A stretch of 24,461 nucleotides of DNA from Bacteroidales bacterium (GCA_003451785.1 DMJL01000233.1:1-24461), one strand, 5' to 3'; counted from the stretch's first letter, positions 8,076 to 15,893 are shown. Notes: generated from the letters alone by a model not told the origin. Program-made: numbers and translations.

Positions 8076-8945
8076 ATGTTTGCCCCGCTTAGTAAGGTTC
8101 AAACTATTGCCTGCAAGTCGAATCTTTCAGAGACGGAAACAAAGAAAGTATTATCCATCGAGCTTTTGCCCGATGGATTTTCTTTGTTGATTGCCTCTGG
8201 AAATCCTCTGAATTTTGAATTGCTGGAGACATACAGTTACATAGATGGTGTTGCCCAGCTAAATTTTTCGCAAATTTTTCGAGAATTACAAAGCGCCTAT
8301 CTTGCAGCAGATTCCAACTTCTACAAGGCAAATGTTTTGTATTTCAATCCTCAGTATGTCTTAGTTCCGGCTGAATTATATTCGGATTCAAGTGGCAAAA
8401 CTTTACAGGAGTTCTGTAATCAAAAACCCGAAGGCTACGCGGTGCACGCTGACAGACTCCAAAGGCTCAACGCCTACGGCATTTTCCCTTATCCTGAAAG
8501 TCTGGGAAACGAATTGAGAGCTACTATTCCAAATTCCCAACTGTTTCATACATCAGCATTCATCATCGAGTCGGCATTAGAATCCTTGCAAAATAATCCG
8601 CAAGAATTCCATGTGCTGTTGAACATAAAATCCTCGCATTTCGAAATTCTACTGTTCAATAAAGGGAAACTTCAATATTGCAACGCCTTTTATTACAAAA
8701 CGCTTGCTGACTTGATGTATTACTTGTTTTATGTTCTTGAGCAATTCAACAAAGACCCAGGGCAAATGACTATTGCTTTAGCCGGTGAAATAGAAGAAAC
8801 ATCAGCAAATTTTCAATACCTTTCGTTTTATTTCAACAAAGTGGTTTTAGCGATGCCCTCTAGATTGCCTGAAAATTTACCAGAAGAATGGAGCGGTAAT
8901 GTGCATAGGTACTACAACTTGATACAGGCTGCACTATGCGAATAA
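8076..8945 (+). CDS. DUF3822 family protein
   Basis: This 289-residue soluble protein matches, from memory, the Bacteroidota-restricted DUF3822 family. Its gene typically sits directly before rsmD, as here. Visible features are an N-terminal SIELLPDGFSLLI segment that looks like the first strand pair of an actin-like (ASKHA) fold, and a second half starting HVLLNIKSSHFEILLFNKGK that repeats the same pattern. The conserved QxNFYKANVLYFNP-like region is at about 82-95. No catalytic residues can be named. It ends inside rsmD: the rsmD ATG at 8936 overlaps its last codons by 10 bases, implying translational coupling. Function is unknown; a structural or regulatory role tied to the methyltransferase is only an inference. 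Confidence 0.82.
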   Translation: MFAPLSKVQTIACKSNLSETETKKVLSIELLPDGFSLLIASGNPLNFELLETYSYIDGVAQLNFSQIFRELQSAYLAADSNFYKANVLYFNPQYVLVPAELYSDSSGKTLQEFCNQKPEGYAVHADRLQRLNAYGIFPYPESLGNELRATIPNSQLFHTSAFIIESALESLQNNPQEFHVLLNIKSSHFEILLFNKGKLQYCNAFYYKTLADLMYYLFYVLEQFNKDPGQMTIALAGEIEETSANFQYLSFYFNKVVLAMPSRLPENLPEEWSGNVHRYYNLIQAALCE

Positions 8946-9475
8946 TATCCGGTAAATTTCAAAGAAGAATCATAAAACCTCCAAGCAATTTGCCCGTTCG
9001 CCCCACTACGGATATTGCCAAGGAAGCTCTTTTTAACATTCTCAACAATCATTTCGATTTTGATGGTCTAAGGGTGCTTGACCTGTTTGCCGGTACAGGA
9101 AGCATTTCTTATGAATTTGCATCCAGGGGTGCAGGTAGAGTTGTAGCAGTGGATAGCAATCCACGATGTACAGCATTTATTGGGTCAACCATACAATCCT
9201 TAGAACTATCGCAAAACATGATGGTGGTTAGGGCTGATGTGTTCAAGTTTCTTGCCACTTGCAGATCTGAATTCGATATTGTTTTTGCCGATCCTCCTTT
9301 CGATTTATCGGATATCGAAACATTGCCAAATTTAGTGTTGGAGCGCAATATTTTGGTTTCAGGAGGGTGGCTGGTTTTGGAACACCCCAGCAGGCTGCAT
9401 TTCGATAGTAATACAAGGCTGATAGACAAAAGAAACTACGGTAAGGTGAATTTTTCTATCTTTGAACAACCCTAA
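8936..9475 (+). CDS. rsmD: 16S rRNA (guanine966-N2)-methyltransferase
   Basis: The 179-residue product starts with MRIISGKFQRR, the typical RsmD opening, followed by the RPTTDIAKEALFNIL segment. The class I S-adenosylmethionine-binding motif is DLFAGTGS (49-56), with acidic VAVDSN at the end of strand 2 (about 71-75). The catalytic N-methyltransferase motif is DPPF (119-122). The enzyme methylates N2 of G966 in 16S rRNA in the assembled 30S particle. Length matches the family. The start overlaps the DUF3822 gene by 10 bases, and coaD starts 9 bases after the stop, so DUF3822, rsmD and coaD are probably co-transcribed. rsmD beside coaD is a very widespread bacterial pairing. Confidence 0.95.
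   Translation: MRIISGKFQRRIIKPPSNLPVRPTTDIAKEALFNILNNHFDFDGLRVLDLFAGTGSISYEFASRGAGRVVAVDSNPRCTAFIGSTIQSLELSQNMMVVRADVFKFLATCRSEFDIVFADPPFDLSDIETLPNLVLERNILVSGGWLVLEHPSRLHFDSNTRLIDKRNYGKVNFSIFEQP
9457..9464 (+). promoter_or_regulatory. Possible internal -7 element before coaD
   Basis: TATCTTTG matches TAnnTTTG, 20 bases before the coaD start, but lies within the rsmD coding end and lacks a -33 TTG. It may be chance or a secondary promoter. Confidence 0.3.
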
Positions 9476-9484
9476 TTCAAAACT

Positions 9485-9946
9485 ATGAAACGAATAGCCA
9501 TTTTTCCGGGTTCATTCGATCCTATTACAAAGGGACACGAATCGGTAATTTTGAGGGCACTTCCCTTATTCGATAAAATAGTTGTGGCAATAGGAGTAAA
9601 CAGCGAAAAACATGGTTTTTTCCCATTGGAACAGAGAAAACTGTGGTTGCAAGAAGTATTTGCTGACCACGCAAAAATAGAGATAGTTAGCTATCAGGGG
9701 CTTACGATAGACTATTGCTTGAAGGAGAATATTCGTTTTATCTTGAGGGGATTGCGTACAAGTGCAGATTTTGAGTTTGAGCGAACCATAGGGCAAATGA
9801 ACAAAAGTATGCATCCGGATATCGAAACAGTTTTTTTGCTAACAACCCCCGAGCATACGCATATCAATTCATCCATTGTAAGAGAAATTATCCGCAATGG
9901 AGGCGATGTTTTTGCTTTTGTTCCGGCGAGGCTTAAGTTATCTTGA
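9485..9946 (+). CDS. coaD: Pantetheine-phosphate adenylyltransferase
   Basis: The 153-residue product has the full set of PPAT motifs: GSFDPITKGH (9-18), a nucleotidyltransferase HxGH-type loop, then FILRGLRTSADFEFE, and near the C-terminus HINSSIVREI (the S/T-binding loop). It transfers adenylyl from ATP to 4'-phosphopantetheine, the penultimate step of coenzyme A synthesis. Length is normal for the hexameric bacterial enzyme. The ATG at 9485 follows rsmD by 9 bases. A TATCTTTG at 9457-9464, inside the rsmD end, could serve as an additional -7 element. The gene converges with the NUDIX gene, with only 3 bases between their stops. Confidence 0.96.
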   Translation: MKRIAIFPGSFDPITKGHESVILRALPLFDKIVVAIGVNSEKHGFFPLEQRKLWLQEVFADHAKIEIVSYQGLTIDYCLKENIRFILRGLRTSADFEFERTIGQMNKSMHPDIETVFLLTTPEHTHINSSIVREIIRNGGDVFAFVPARLKLS

Positions 9947-9949
9947 TTT

Positions 9950-10567
9950 TTATTTTCCTAACGCTTCTGCCTTTTCCATCACATCTCTGATGGATGCATA
10001 CGCGTTGGGAAGCAAAAGTTTAACTTCTTCTGCTGCTAACCATCGTGCATTCTGAATGCCTTCGCTCACTTGGGCAGTTGGGTCTTGGTTGTCGGATGTG
10101 CTAAATCTATACCAATAGGTTTTCTTTAAACACCATCTTGCCGTGCTGTTGTAGAAATGGTAGGTTTCTGTAATGGGTTGTGGCTCCTGTAATCTGCCGA
10201 TGCCGGTTTCTTCCTCTATTTCGCGCATTGCCGCATTCAATGGCGATTCATTGTTTTCTATGATGCCTTTCGGCAAATCCCATTTCTCATTTCGGTAAAT
10301 CATAAGCATCATTCCATGTTGATTGGTTACCAAACCACCAGCTGCTTCCAAATAATTGAAAATATTTTTGATATGCAAAAAGAGTTTTTCTGGATGCGTA
10401 CTCGCTAGCACAAGGTTTTTTCCTGAAGTGGGATTATTCAGGAATTCAAGTATTTGAGTCATATAATTGTCAACTGTCGAATAAGCTCGAACGCTAACAA
10501 AATTCGGCTCCCTATTTGGATGGCAGTCTATAATTAGCTTTTGTTCTGAGAAAAAGATTGTGTACAC
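9950..10567 (-). CDS. NUDIX hydrolase
   Basis: The 205-residue product has a complete Nudix box at 101-123, fitting Gx5Ex7REUxEExGU: G101, E107, then REIEEETGI. An N-terminal extension of about 75 residues precedes the Nudix fold; the domain itself begins near GGLVTNQHGMMLMIYR and includes WDLPKG. NUDIX enzymes hydrolyse nucleoside diphosphates linked to another group. The substrate cannot be read from the sequence; house-cleaning of damaged nucleotides or dinucleoside polyphosphates are options. The start is GTG at 10567, the most upstream start codon in the frame. The first alternative ATG would fall at residue 36 and remove the conserved N-terminal strands. A promoter with 19-base spacing lies upstream and overlaps the pyrE promoter. 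Confidence 0.88.
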   Translation of the reverse strand: MYTIFFSEQKLIIDCHPNREPNFVSVRAYSTVDNYMTQILEFLNNPTSGKNLVLASTHPEKLFLHIKNIFNYLEAAGGLVTNQHGMMLMIYRNEKWDLPKGIIENNESPLNAAMREIEEETGIGRLQEPQPITETYHFYNSTARWCLKKTYWYRFSTSDNQDPTAQVSEGIQNARWLAAEEVKLLLPNAYASIRDVMEKAEALGK

Positions 10568-10602
10568 GGTTAAATAAGATTTTGCAGTGGGAATTTTATT
10601 TA

Positions 10603-10632
10603 CAAATATGCCATTGTTTAACGAATTTTCAA
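10603..10632 (-). promoter_or_regulatory. Promoter of the NUDIX gene
   Basis: On the minus strand, TTG (10632-10630), 19 bases, then CATATTTG (10610-10603), one mismatch from TAnnTTTG. It lies about 36 bases before the GTG start and overlaps the divergent pyrE promoter. Confidence 0.55.
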
Positions 10633-10641
10633 GTATGTTTG
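10614..10641 (+). promoter_or_regulatory. Promoter of pyrE
   Basis: TTG (10614-10616), 17 bases, then TATGTTTG (10634-10641), a full TAnnTTTG match. Transcription would start near 10647, which excludes the upstream start codons and supports ATG 10665. Confidence 0.65.
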
Positions 10642-10664
10642 TTAGTCAAAAAAAATCATACAAT

Positions 10665-11306
10665 ATGTCCGTTGAAGGTGAAACCTCATTTTTGATTTCC
10701 AGTTTTTTGCTCAAAATACAAGCAGTAAAAATAAATCCCCACAATCCATATTCATGGGCATCGGGTATCAAATCGCCCATTTATTGCGATTTGCGTCAAA
10801 CTATCTCATTTCCACAGGTGCGCAGGCAAATAGCACTGCAATTGACTCGTTTGCTAAAAGAGCATTTTCCCAAAACTGAGCTAATTGCAGGTGTAGCAAC
10901 AGGTGCAATTGTACCTGCAGTTTTGGTAGCCGAGGAGCTGGGCTTACCTTTTGTGTATGTTCGAAGCGGAGCAAAAACACATGGACTGGGCAAAACAGTG
11001 GAAGGCAGAGTAATTGCGGGGCAGAAAACTGTAGTAATTGAAGATTTGGTTTCTACCGGCAAGAGTAGTATGCAGGCTGTTAATGCCTTAAGGGAGGCAA
11101 ACCTCGAAGTGTTGGGAATGTTGTCGGTGTTTAGTTATGGGCTGCCCGATGCCGATGCATCCTTGCGAGAAGGCAACTGCAAGTTGTTTTCCCTCACAGA
11201 CTACGATTGCCTTTTGCAAACAGCTTTAAGTGAAGGTGCTATAAATGCTGACGACCTCATGGTATTGCAAAGTTGGAGGAAGAATCCACGAAATTGGTTT
11301 GTATAG
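10665..11306 (+). CDS. pyrE: Orotate phosphoribosyltransferase
   Basis: With the start at ATG 10665 the product has 213 residues, the usual PyrE length. It contains KSPIYCDLR (about 36-44), which contacts orotate, GVATGAI (76-82) and the PRPP-binding loop EDLVSTGKS (126-134) on a run of hydrophobic residues. The enzyme condenses orotate with PRPP to give orotidine 5'-phosphate in de novo pyrimidine synthesis. The frame is open 26 codons further to a GTG at 10587, but the promoter element at 10634-10641 lies inside that extension and the extra residues do not resemble the family. I therefore chose 10665. The SRPBCC gene follows after 18 bases and is probably co-transcribed. Confidence 0.95.
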   Translation: MSVEGETSFLISSFLLKIQAVKINPHNPYSWASGIKSPIYCDLRQTISFPQVRRQIALQLTRLLKEHFPKTELIAGVATGAIVPAVLVAEELGLPFVYVRSGAKTHGLGKTVEGRVIAGQKTVVIEDLVSTGKSSMQAVNALREANLEVLGMLSVFSYGLPDADASLREGNCKLFSLTDYDCLLQTALSEGAINADDLMVLQSWRKNPRNWFV

Positions 11307-11324
11307 TAATGCAAAATATTGGAT

Positions 11325-11726
11325 ATGACACGATTTGAAAGTAAATGGGAGGAGTTGAAGGTTGCAGATGAAGAAGTTTTTGCCTTTTTAAGCGATTTTA
11401 GAAATTTTGAAGCACTTATGCCTGAGCAAATTACCCATTGGAATGCCAATGCGGATAGTTGCTCTTTCACAATACCAGGTATGGCCGATTTAGCTTTGCG
11501 CATGACGAGTAAAGTTCCCTGCAAAAGTATTCTAATTGAATCGGTTGGTAGTAAACCTATTGCATACAATTTGCTGATAAATATTCAGCCGTTTAAGGTT
11601 AACCATTCCACAGCCCAAATTGCCATAGAAGCAGAATTAAACCCCTTTATGGGCATGATGGCATCAAAGCCATTGCAAAATCTTGTTGATTTAATGGCAA
11701 AACGCTTGCAGGAGCATTTTAAATAA
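11325..11726 (+). CDS. SRPBCC (START/Bet v1-like) family small protein
   Basis: The 133-residue product starts at ATG 11325; a TTG two codons earlier is less likely because related proteins begin with MTKYES-like sequences. The pattern is that of the SRPBCC helix-grip fold: an amphipathic N-terminal strand and short helices (VFAFLSDFRNFEALMP), a run of beta strands (CSFTIPGMADLALRM) and a long C-terminal helix (LQNLVDLMAKRLQEHF). This fold makes a hydrophobic pocket for lipids or other small ligands, but no ligand or catalytic residue can be named here. It follows pyrE by 18 bases on the same strand and converges on birA with one base between stops. Any link to pyrimidine synthesis is unproven. 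Confidence 0.82.
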   Translation: MTRFESKWEELKVADEEVFAFLSDFRNFEALMPEQITHWNANADSCSFTIPGMADLALRMTSKVPCKSILIESVGSKPIAYNLLINIQPFKVNHSTAQIAIEAELNPFMGMMASKPLQNLVDLMAKRLQEHFK

Positions 11727-11727
11727 A

Positions 11728-12477
11728 TCAGAATAGCATCCTAATTTCCTTCACTTCATAGGTAGTTGCTACTCCATTTTCTTTTTCGATTATAATTTTG
11801 CCGTAGGGGTCGATTCCTTTTATGCAACCTGTGAATCTCCCCGTATTATCCTCAAAAATCCTCATCTCATTCATGCCTTCCAGGTAACTTAGGTAAGCTC
11901 GTTCAATTGCCATGAAGTCATGCTTTTTCAACAAATTGTACCATTGCATTATGGAGCTTAATACTTTTTCTAAAGCCAAATCGAGATTGTAATGCACCTG
12001 GGTAGCGATTTTCAACGATGATGGATTGGGCAAATTTTGGTCAAAACGCTCTTGGTTTACATTAATACCCACACCAACCACAGCAACATCGTACCTTGCA
12101 CCCATTATACGGTTCTCGATAAGCATACCAGATACCTTTTTGTTGGATAGATAAATATCGTTGGGCCATTTGATTGCGAAAGGCAAACCATCGCATAAAT
12201 TGGATAAGCCTTGGCGCACACCCAATGCAACAGCTTGGCTGAGCAAGAATTGCCGGGATGGTTCAAGAAAAACAGGACGAAGAATTAGAGAAAATATTAG
12301 GTTTTTGCCAGCTTCACTTTCCCACGAGTTTCCGCCCTGACCTTTCCCAGCCGACTGATAGCTACTTACGATAGCGGTACCTTCATCAACTTCTCTATTT
12401 TGAAGCAGCCTAAAGGCTTCATTGTTAGTAGAATCTGTTTGTATGTACGGTAGAATTTGAATGGTTTCGGTTTTCAT
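11728..12477 (-). CDS. birA: Biotin--[acetyl-CoA-carboxylase] ligase
   Basis: The 249-residue product is the catalytic and C-terminal part of a biotin protein ligase without the N-terminal helix-turn-helix of E. coli BirA, so it should not act as a repressor. Visible motifs are TDSTN..A (14-21), the biotin/ATP loop AGKGQGGNSWES (43-54), KWPNDI (103-108) with KVSGMLIE (114-121), and VGVGINVNQ. It makes biotinyl-5'-AMP and transfers biotin to the carboxyl carrier protein. The loop equivalent to E. coli GRGRRG reads GKGQGG, which is somewhat divergent. The gene is divergent from rsfS across 224 bases that contain a strong hairpin. Confidence 0.93.
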   Translation of the reverse strand: MKTETIQILPYIQTDSTNNEAFRLLQNREVDEGTAIVSSYQSAGKGQGGNSWESEAGKNLIFSLILRPVFLEPSRQFLLSQAVALGVRQGLSNLCDGLPFAIKWPNDIYLSNKKVSGMLIENRIMGARYDVAVVGVGINVNQERFDQNLPNPSSLKIATQVHYNLDLALEKVLSSIMQWYNLLKKHDFMAIERAYLSYLEGMNEMRIFEDNTGRFTGCIKGIDPYGKIIIEKENGVATTYEVKEIRMLF

Positions 12478-12538
12478 AAAATGGGTAAAATATTAATATT
12501 TAGCATATTGCAACATAAAAAATGCTTGTGTGTTTTAC

Positions 12539-12582
12539 GGAAAGTGCAAAATGAAATTGCAACTTTCCAGCTTGCTTTTTTT
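12539..12582 (+). other. Hairpin with T-tract between birA and rsfS
   Basis: GGAAAGTGCAA (12539-12549) pairs with TTGCAACTTTCC (12557-12568) with a single bulged A and a 7-base loop. Seven T residues follow at 12576-12582, seven bases after the stem. It resembles a loose terminator or a structured RNA element but lies between two divergent genes, upstream of the rsfS promoter, so no known transcript ends there. Confidence 0.45.
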
Positions 12583-12671
12583 AGAAAGAATTTGAAACTA
12601 TACTTCAACAAAAGGCCTTTGATTAACAATTATTCGCAACAATACAACAACAATAATTGTGATATTAATGT

Positions 12672-12679
12672 TAATTTTG
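12672..12679 (+). promoter_or_regulatory. Probable -7 element of the rsfS-ftsH-cdsA operon
   Basis: TAATTTTG matches TAnnTTTG and ends 22 bases before ATG 12702. No -33 TTG is found at 17-19 bases; the nearest, at 12657-12659, is too close. It would drive the six-gene operon. Confidence 0.55.
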
Positions 12680-12701
12680 CAAAGAAATTAATCAAGCTTT
12701 G

Positions 12702-13088
12702 ATGATTAGAGCAAAAGTAAGGAAAGTAAATCCCACATCGACAAAAACCTTAGTCGAGTGCATAGTAAAAGGCATACTTGAAAAAAAGGGGCTTGAGATT
12801 GTTACCCTCGATCTTGCCAAAATTAACTCCACCATTTGCGATTCATTTGTGATTTGCCATGGTACTTCGCGTACCCATGTGGTCGCATTGGCCGATTCGG
12901 TGGAGGAAATTGTTAAGAAAGAAGTTGGACTTATGCCCAGGCGCAAGGAAGGCACATCCAACGGAGAGTGGGTTCTCTTAGACTACATGGATGTGGTGGT
13001 GCATGTTTTTCAAGAACCCATCAGACATTTTTACAAGCTCGAAGCGCTTTGGGCAGATGCACCCCGAACTCAGGTTGTTGATATCTGA
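12702..13088 (+). CDS. rsfS: Ribosome silencing factor RsfS (Iojap family)
   Basis: The 128-residue product contains the full RsfS/DUF143 signature: CDSFVICHGTSRTHV, then ADSVEEIV, PRRKEG, GEWVLLDYMDVVVHVF and FYKLEALWAD. RsfS binds ribosomal protein uL14 and blocks joining of the 30S and 50S subunits, lowering translation in poor conditions. I use ATG 12702; the TTG codon immediately before it (12699) is a less likely start. A TAATTTTG promoter element at 12672-12679 fits this start with a short leader. ftsH begins about 28 bases after the stop, and rsfS heads the rsfS-ftsH-LUD-DUF2007-cdsA-psd series, an arrangement common in Bacteroidota. Confidence 0.95.
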   Translation: MIRAKVRKVNPTSTKTLVECIVKGILEKKGLEIVTLDLAKINSTICDSFVICHGTSRTHVVALADSVEEIVKKEVGLMPRRKEGTSNGEWVLLDYMDVVVHVFQEPIRHFYKLEALWADAPRTQVVDI

Positions 13089-13116
13089 GACATTGAAGCA
13101 AGAATCATTACACGAA

Positions 13117-15222
13117 ATGTTTAAAATGAACAACGAAAAAGAGAATACTACCCCAAAATTGGGACCAAATAAATCTGGCAGCTCTCCCGAAAAATCAGGC
13201 AAAAAGAAGCCTCCCTTCAATTTCTATTGGATTTATGGAGCATTGGTTGTGGTGCTTATAGGGTTGAGCCTTTTCGGTCGTCAGGGAGGTCCAACAGAGA
13301 TTTCGCAAAAGCGATTCGAAGAAGAAATATTACCATTGGAAGATGGCAAGAGTGATGTGGAAAGAATAAATATTGTCAATCAAGAAATTATTGAAGTATT
13401 TATCAAAGCCGATCGATTGCAGAAAGAAGAATTTCAGGATGCATTTATCCGCGAAGGATTTGGAAATGTTCCCACGCCCCATTATGTATTCAGAATTTCT
13501 TCTGTAGAAAATTTTGAGCAATTAGTTAGGGATGCCCAGATAGATTGGCCTCGCGAAGAAAGATTTGCCATGTATCCAGAAGTGCGTCGCGATTGGGCTA
13601 CAGGCATTTTAGGCTGGCTGTTGCCCATAGGATTGCTTATCGTATTTTGGATTTTTATCATGAAGCGAATGGCAGGAGCCGGCGGAGGTGGGCAAATTTT
13701 CAATATTGGCAAATCGAAGGCTACCCTTTTCGATAAAGACACACAAGTGAATGTGAGCTTTAAGGATGTAGCTGGACTGGAAGAGGCCAAAATAGAGTTG
13801 TTGGAAATAGTGGATTTTTTGAAAAATCCTAAGAAATACACCGATTTGGGTGGTCAGATACCCAAGGGTGCACTCCTTGTAGGCCCTCCCGGAACCGGTA
13901 AAACCCTGCTTGCAAAGGCCGTTGCTGGTCAGGCTCAGGTGCCATTCTTCTCATTGAGTGGTTCCGACTTTGTGGAAATGTTTGTAGGAGTTGGAGCTTC
14001 GCGGGTGAGAGACCTGTTTAAACAGGCCAAAGAAAAAGCTCCATGTATTATATTTATTGACGAGATTGATGCTGTGGGGCGTGCCCGTGGCAAAAACCCG
14101 ATGACGGGCGCCAACGATGAGCGTGAGAATACACTGAACCAGTTGCTTACCGAAATGGATGGTTTTGGCACCAACCAAGGTGTAATAATTCTTGCAGCAA
14201 CAAATAGGGCAGATATTCTCGATCGCGCCCTTATGCGTGCCGGTCGCTTCGATAGGCAGATACATGTAGAAATGCCCGATTTGGATGAACGAAAAGCTAT
14301 TTTCAATGTGCACCTAAAGCCTGTGAAATATGCTCCAGATGTAAATACGGAATTTCTTGCCCGCCAAACACCCGGCTTCTCGGGTGCCGATATTGCCAAT
14401 GTGTGCAATGAAGCGGCATTGATAGCTGCCCGAAAAAACAAAAGTCTGGTGGAGCGACAAGATTTCTTAGATGCAGTTGATAGGATTATTGGAGGTTTGG
14501 AAAAACGCAATAAAATTATCTCTCAAGCAGAGAAAAAAGTAATTGCATATCACGAAGCTGGTCATGCTACCGTAAGTTGGCTTTTAGAATTTGCTCATCC
14601 GCTTGTGAAAGTAACTATTGTGCCCAGAGGTAAAGCATTGGGAGCAGCTTGGTATTTGCCCGAAGAAAGGCAGATTACAACATTCGAGCAGATGTACGAC
14701 GAGATAACTTCCATATTTGGTGGAAGGGCTGCAGAAGAAATCATTTTTGGAAAAATTTCAACCGGCGCCCTCAACGACCTTGAGAAAGTTACTAAGCAAG
14801 TATATGCTATGGTTGCATTCTTTGGGCTAAACAAACGCATAGGCAATGTAAGCTATTACGATAGTAGCGGGCAATCGGAATATTCGTTTGGAAAACCCTA
14901 TTCGGAACGCACTGCTCAGGTGATAGATGAAGAAGTTAGCAATTTAGTAGAGCAGGCTTATAATAGGGCAAAAAATATCCTAATTGAGAACAAAGAAAAA
15001 CTTTCTCAGCTTGGCGACTTGCTTTTGGAGAAAGAGGTAATTTTTAGAGAAGATTTGGAAACCATCTTTGGACCGCGACCTTTTGACAAAGGGAAGGAAG
15101 TGTTTGAGACCCGACAGGCAACGCCTATTGGCGCACAAGAAAATGGCAATTCACCCAAATTAGATAAAAACGATAGTGTAGAACCCTCCGTTATTTCTGA
15201 GAAAGCACCCGAAGACAAATAG
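13117..15222 (+). CDS. ftsH: ATP-dependent zinc metalloprotease FtsH
   Basis: From ATG 13117 the product has 701 residues; ATG 13126 (698 residues, MNNEKEN) is equally possible. The frame is open back to 12991, but that would overlap rsfS by 98 bases. Domain order: a basic, proline-rich cytoplasmic N-terminus, TM1 (about 41-57), a periplasmic domain, TM2 (GILGWLLPIGLLIVFWIFI), a GAGGGG linker and an AAA domain with Walker A GPPGTGKT (256-263), Walker B IIFIDEID and the second region of homology ending RAGRFDRQ. The protease domain carries zinc motif HEAGH (479-483), and the C-terminal tail is polar and disordered-looking. FtsH degrades misfolded membrane proteins and regulatory targets. In E. 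coli these include LpxC, which fits the envelope-lipid genes downstream. Confidence 0.97.
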   Translation: MFKMNNEKENTTPKLGPNKSGSSPEKSGKKKPPFNFYWIYGALVVVLIGLSLFGRQGGPTEISQKRFEEEILPLEDGKSDVERINIVNQEIIEVFIKADRLQKEEFQDAFIREGFGNVPTPHYVFRISSVENFEQLVRDAQIDWPREERFAMYPEVRRDWATGILGWLLPIGLLIVFWIFIMKRMAGAGGGGQIFNIGKSKATLFDKDTQVNVSFKDVAGLEEAKIELLEIVDFLKNPKKYTDLGGQIPKGALLVGPPGTGKTLLAKAVAGQAQVPFFSLSGSDFVEMFVGVGASRVRDLFKQAKEKAPCIIFIDEIDAVGRARGKNPMTGANDERENTLNQLLTEMDGFGTNQGVIILAATNRADILDRALMRAGRFDRQIHVEMPDLDERKAIFNVHLKPVKYAPDVNTEFLARQTPGFSGADIANVCNEAALIAARKNKSLVERQDFLDAVDRIIGGLEKRNKIISQAEKKVIAYHEAGHATVSWLLEFAHPLVKVTIVPRGKALGAAWYLPEERQITTFEQMYDEITSIFGGRAAEEIIFGKISTGALNDLEKVTKQVYAMVAFFGLNKRIGNVSYYDSSGQSEYSFGKPYSERTAQVIDEEVSNLVEQAYNRAKNILIENKEKLSQLGDLLLEKEVIFREDLETIFGPRPFDKGKEVFETRQATPIGAQENGNSPKLDKNDSVEPSVISEKAPEDK

Positions 15223-15245
15223 CTGTAAGGGAATTATTGTAGCAG

Positions 15246-15893
15246 ATGAAGGAATCCACATCCAAAGAAAAGGTTCTAAAAAAGGTTCGGAGTGCCCTTA
15301 TCGAAAAGGTACCAGCACTCTATGATTATATTGAGGCGGACAAGCAGTTGTTCGTCGAGTCAGAACATAAGTATCCTGATGTGGAATTTGCTGAAGCTTT
15401 TACTAAGCTTGGCGGAAATTTTCTTTATTCTCAAGATGAAGAAGAATTGAGGTTGCAGTTAGCTACTATTTTAGAAGAAAATGGTATTAAAAAACTGTTT
15501 TGTTCTGATGACTTTTTGCGCAATTTGATTGAATTTCGGCAGATAGAGATTTTTAATCTGCCCGAGCAATTGTCTCAATGTGATGCTTCGCTCACTTTCT
15601 GCGAAAATCTTGTTAGCCGGCTGGGTGCAGTAGTTATGAGTAGCAAGGTTTCAGGTGGCAGAGGCGTATTTGCAATCCCTCCAATACATATTGTAGTTGC
15701 TTATCCATCGCAAATAGTTTACGATATAAAAGATGCATTTGCAAGTATCCATACGAGAAACGACGGTAACTATCCGTCGATGATAACTTTTGTTGCAGGC
15801 CCAAGTCGAACTGCCGATATCGAAAAAACTTTGGTGATGGGAGCACATGGGCCAAAAGTATTGTACCTTTTTCTTACAGAATCAAATAAATAG
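15246..15893 (+). CDS. LUD-domain protein (LutC/YkgG-like)
   Basis: The 215-residue product has the LUD fold of LutC/YkgG proteins. The central part contains the conserved segment CDASLTFCENLVSRLGAVVMSS, followed by SGGRGVFAIPPIHIVVA, and near the C-terminus GPSRTADIEKTLVMGAHGPK, the family signature. In Bacillus, LutC works with LutA and LutB to oxidise lactate. No LutA or LutB is present here, so the lactate role should not be assumed. It lies 23 bases after ftsH and 9 before the DUF2007 gene, apparently in one operon leading to cdsA and psd. I recall similar solo LUD genes in this position in other Bacteroidota. Function in this setting is unknown. Confidence 0.87.
   Translation: MKESTSKEKVLKKVRSALIEKVPALYDYIEADKQLFVESEHKYPDVEFAEAFTKLGGNFLYSQDEEELRLQLATILEENGIKKLFCSDDFLRNLIEFRQIEIFNLPEQLSQCDASLTFCENLVSRLGAVVMSSKVSGGRGVFAIPPIHIVVAYPSQIVYDIKDAFASIHTRNDGNYPSMITFVAGPSRTADIEKTLVMGAHGPKVLYLFLTESNK

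Noticed and set aside
10587..10664. 5' extension of pyrE to a GTG at 10587
   Set aside because: The promoter -7 element lies inside it and PyrE proteins of normal length begin at 10665.
12457..12702. 81-codon rightward frame between birA and rsfS
   Set aside because: It runs from inside birA through A/T-rich spacer, crosses the hairpin and the rsfS promoter, and its Asn/Lys-rich peptide looks like translated spacer.
12991..13116. 5' extension of the ftsH frame into rsfS
   Set aside because: It would overlap rsfS by 98 bases, and the extra residues do not belong to FtsH, which starts at 13117 or 13126.
13935..14510. 191-codon open frame antisense to ftsH
   Set aside because: It mirrors the conserved AAA domain in the opposite frame; the peptide has no recognisable domain and no promoter or start signal.
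15246..15893. Calling the LUD gene lutC with a lactate-oxidation role
   Set aside because: No lutA or lutB is nearby and the operon is about membrane proteolysis and lipids, so only the domain is called.
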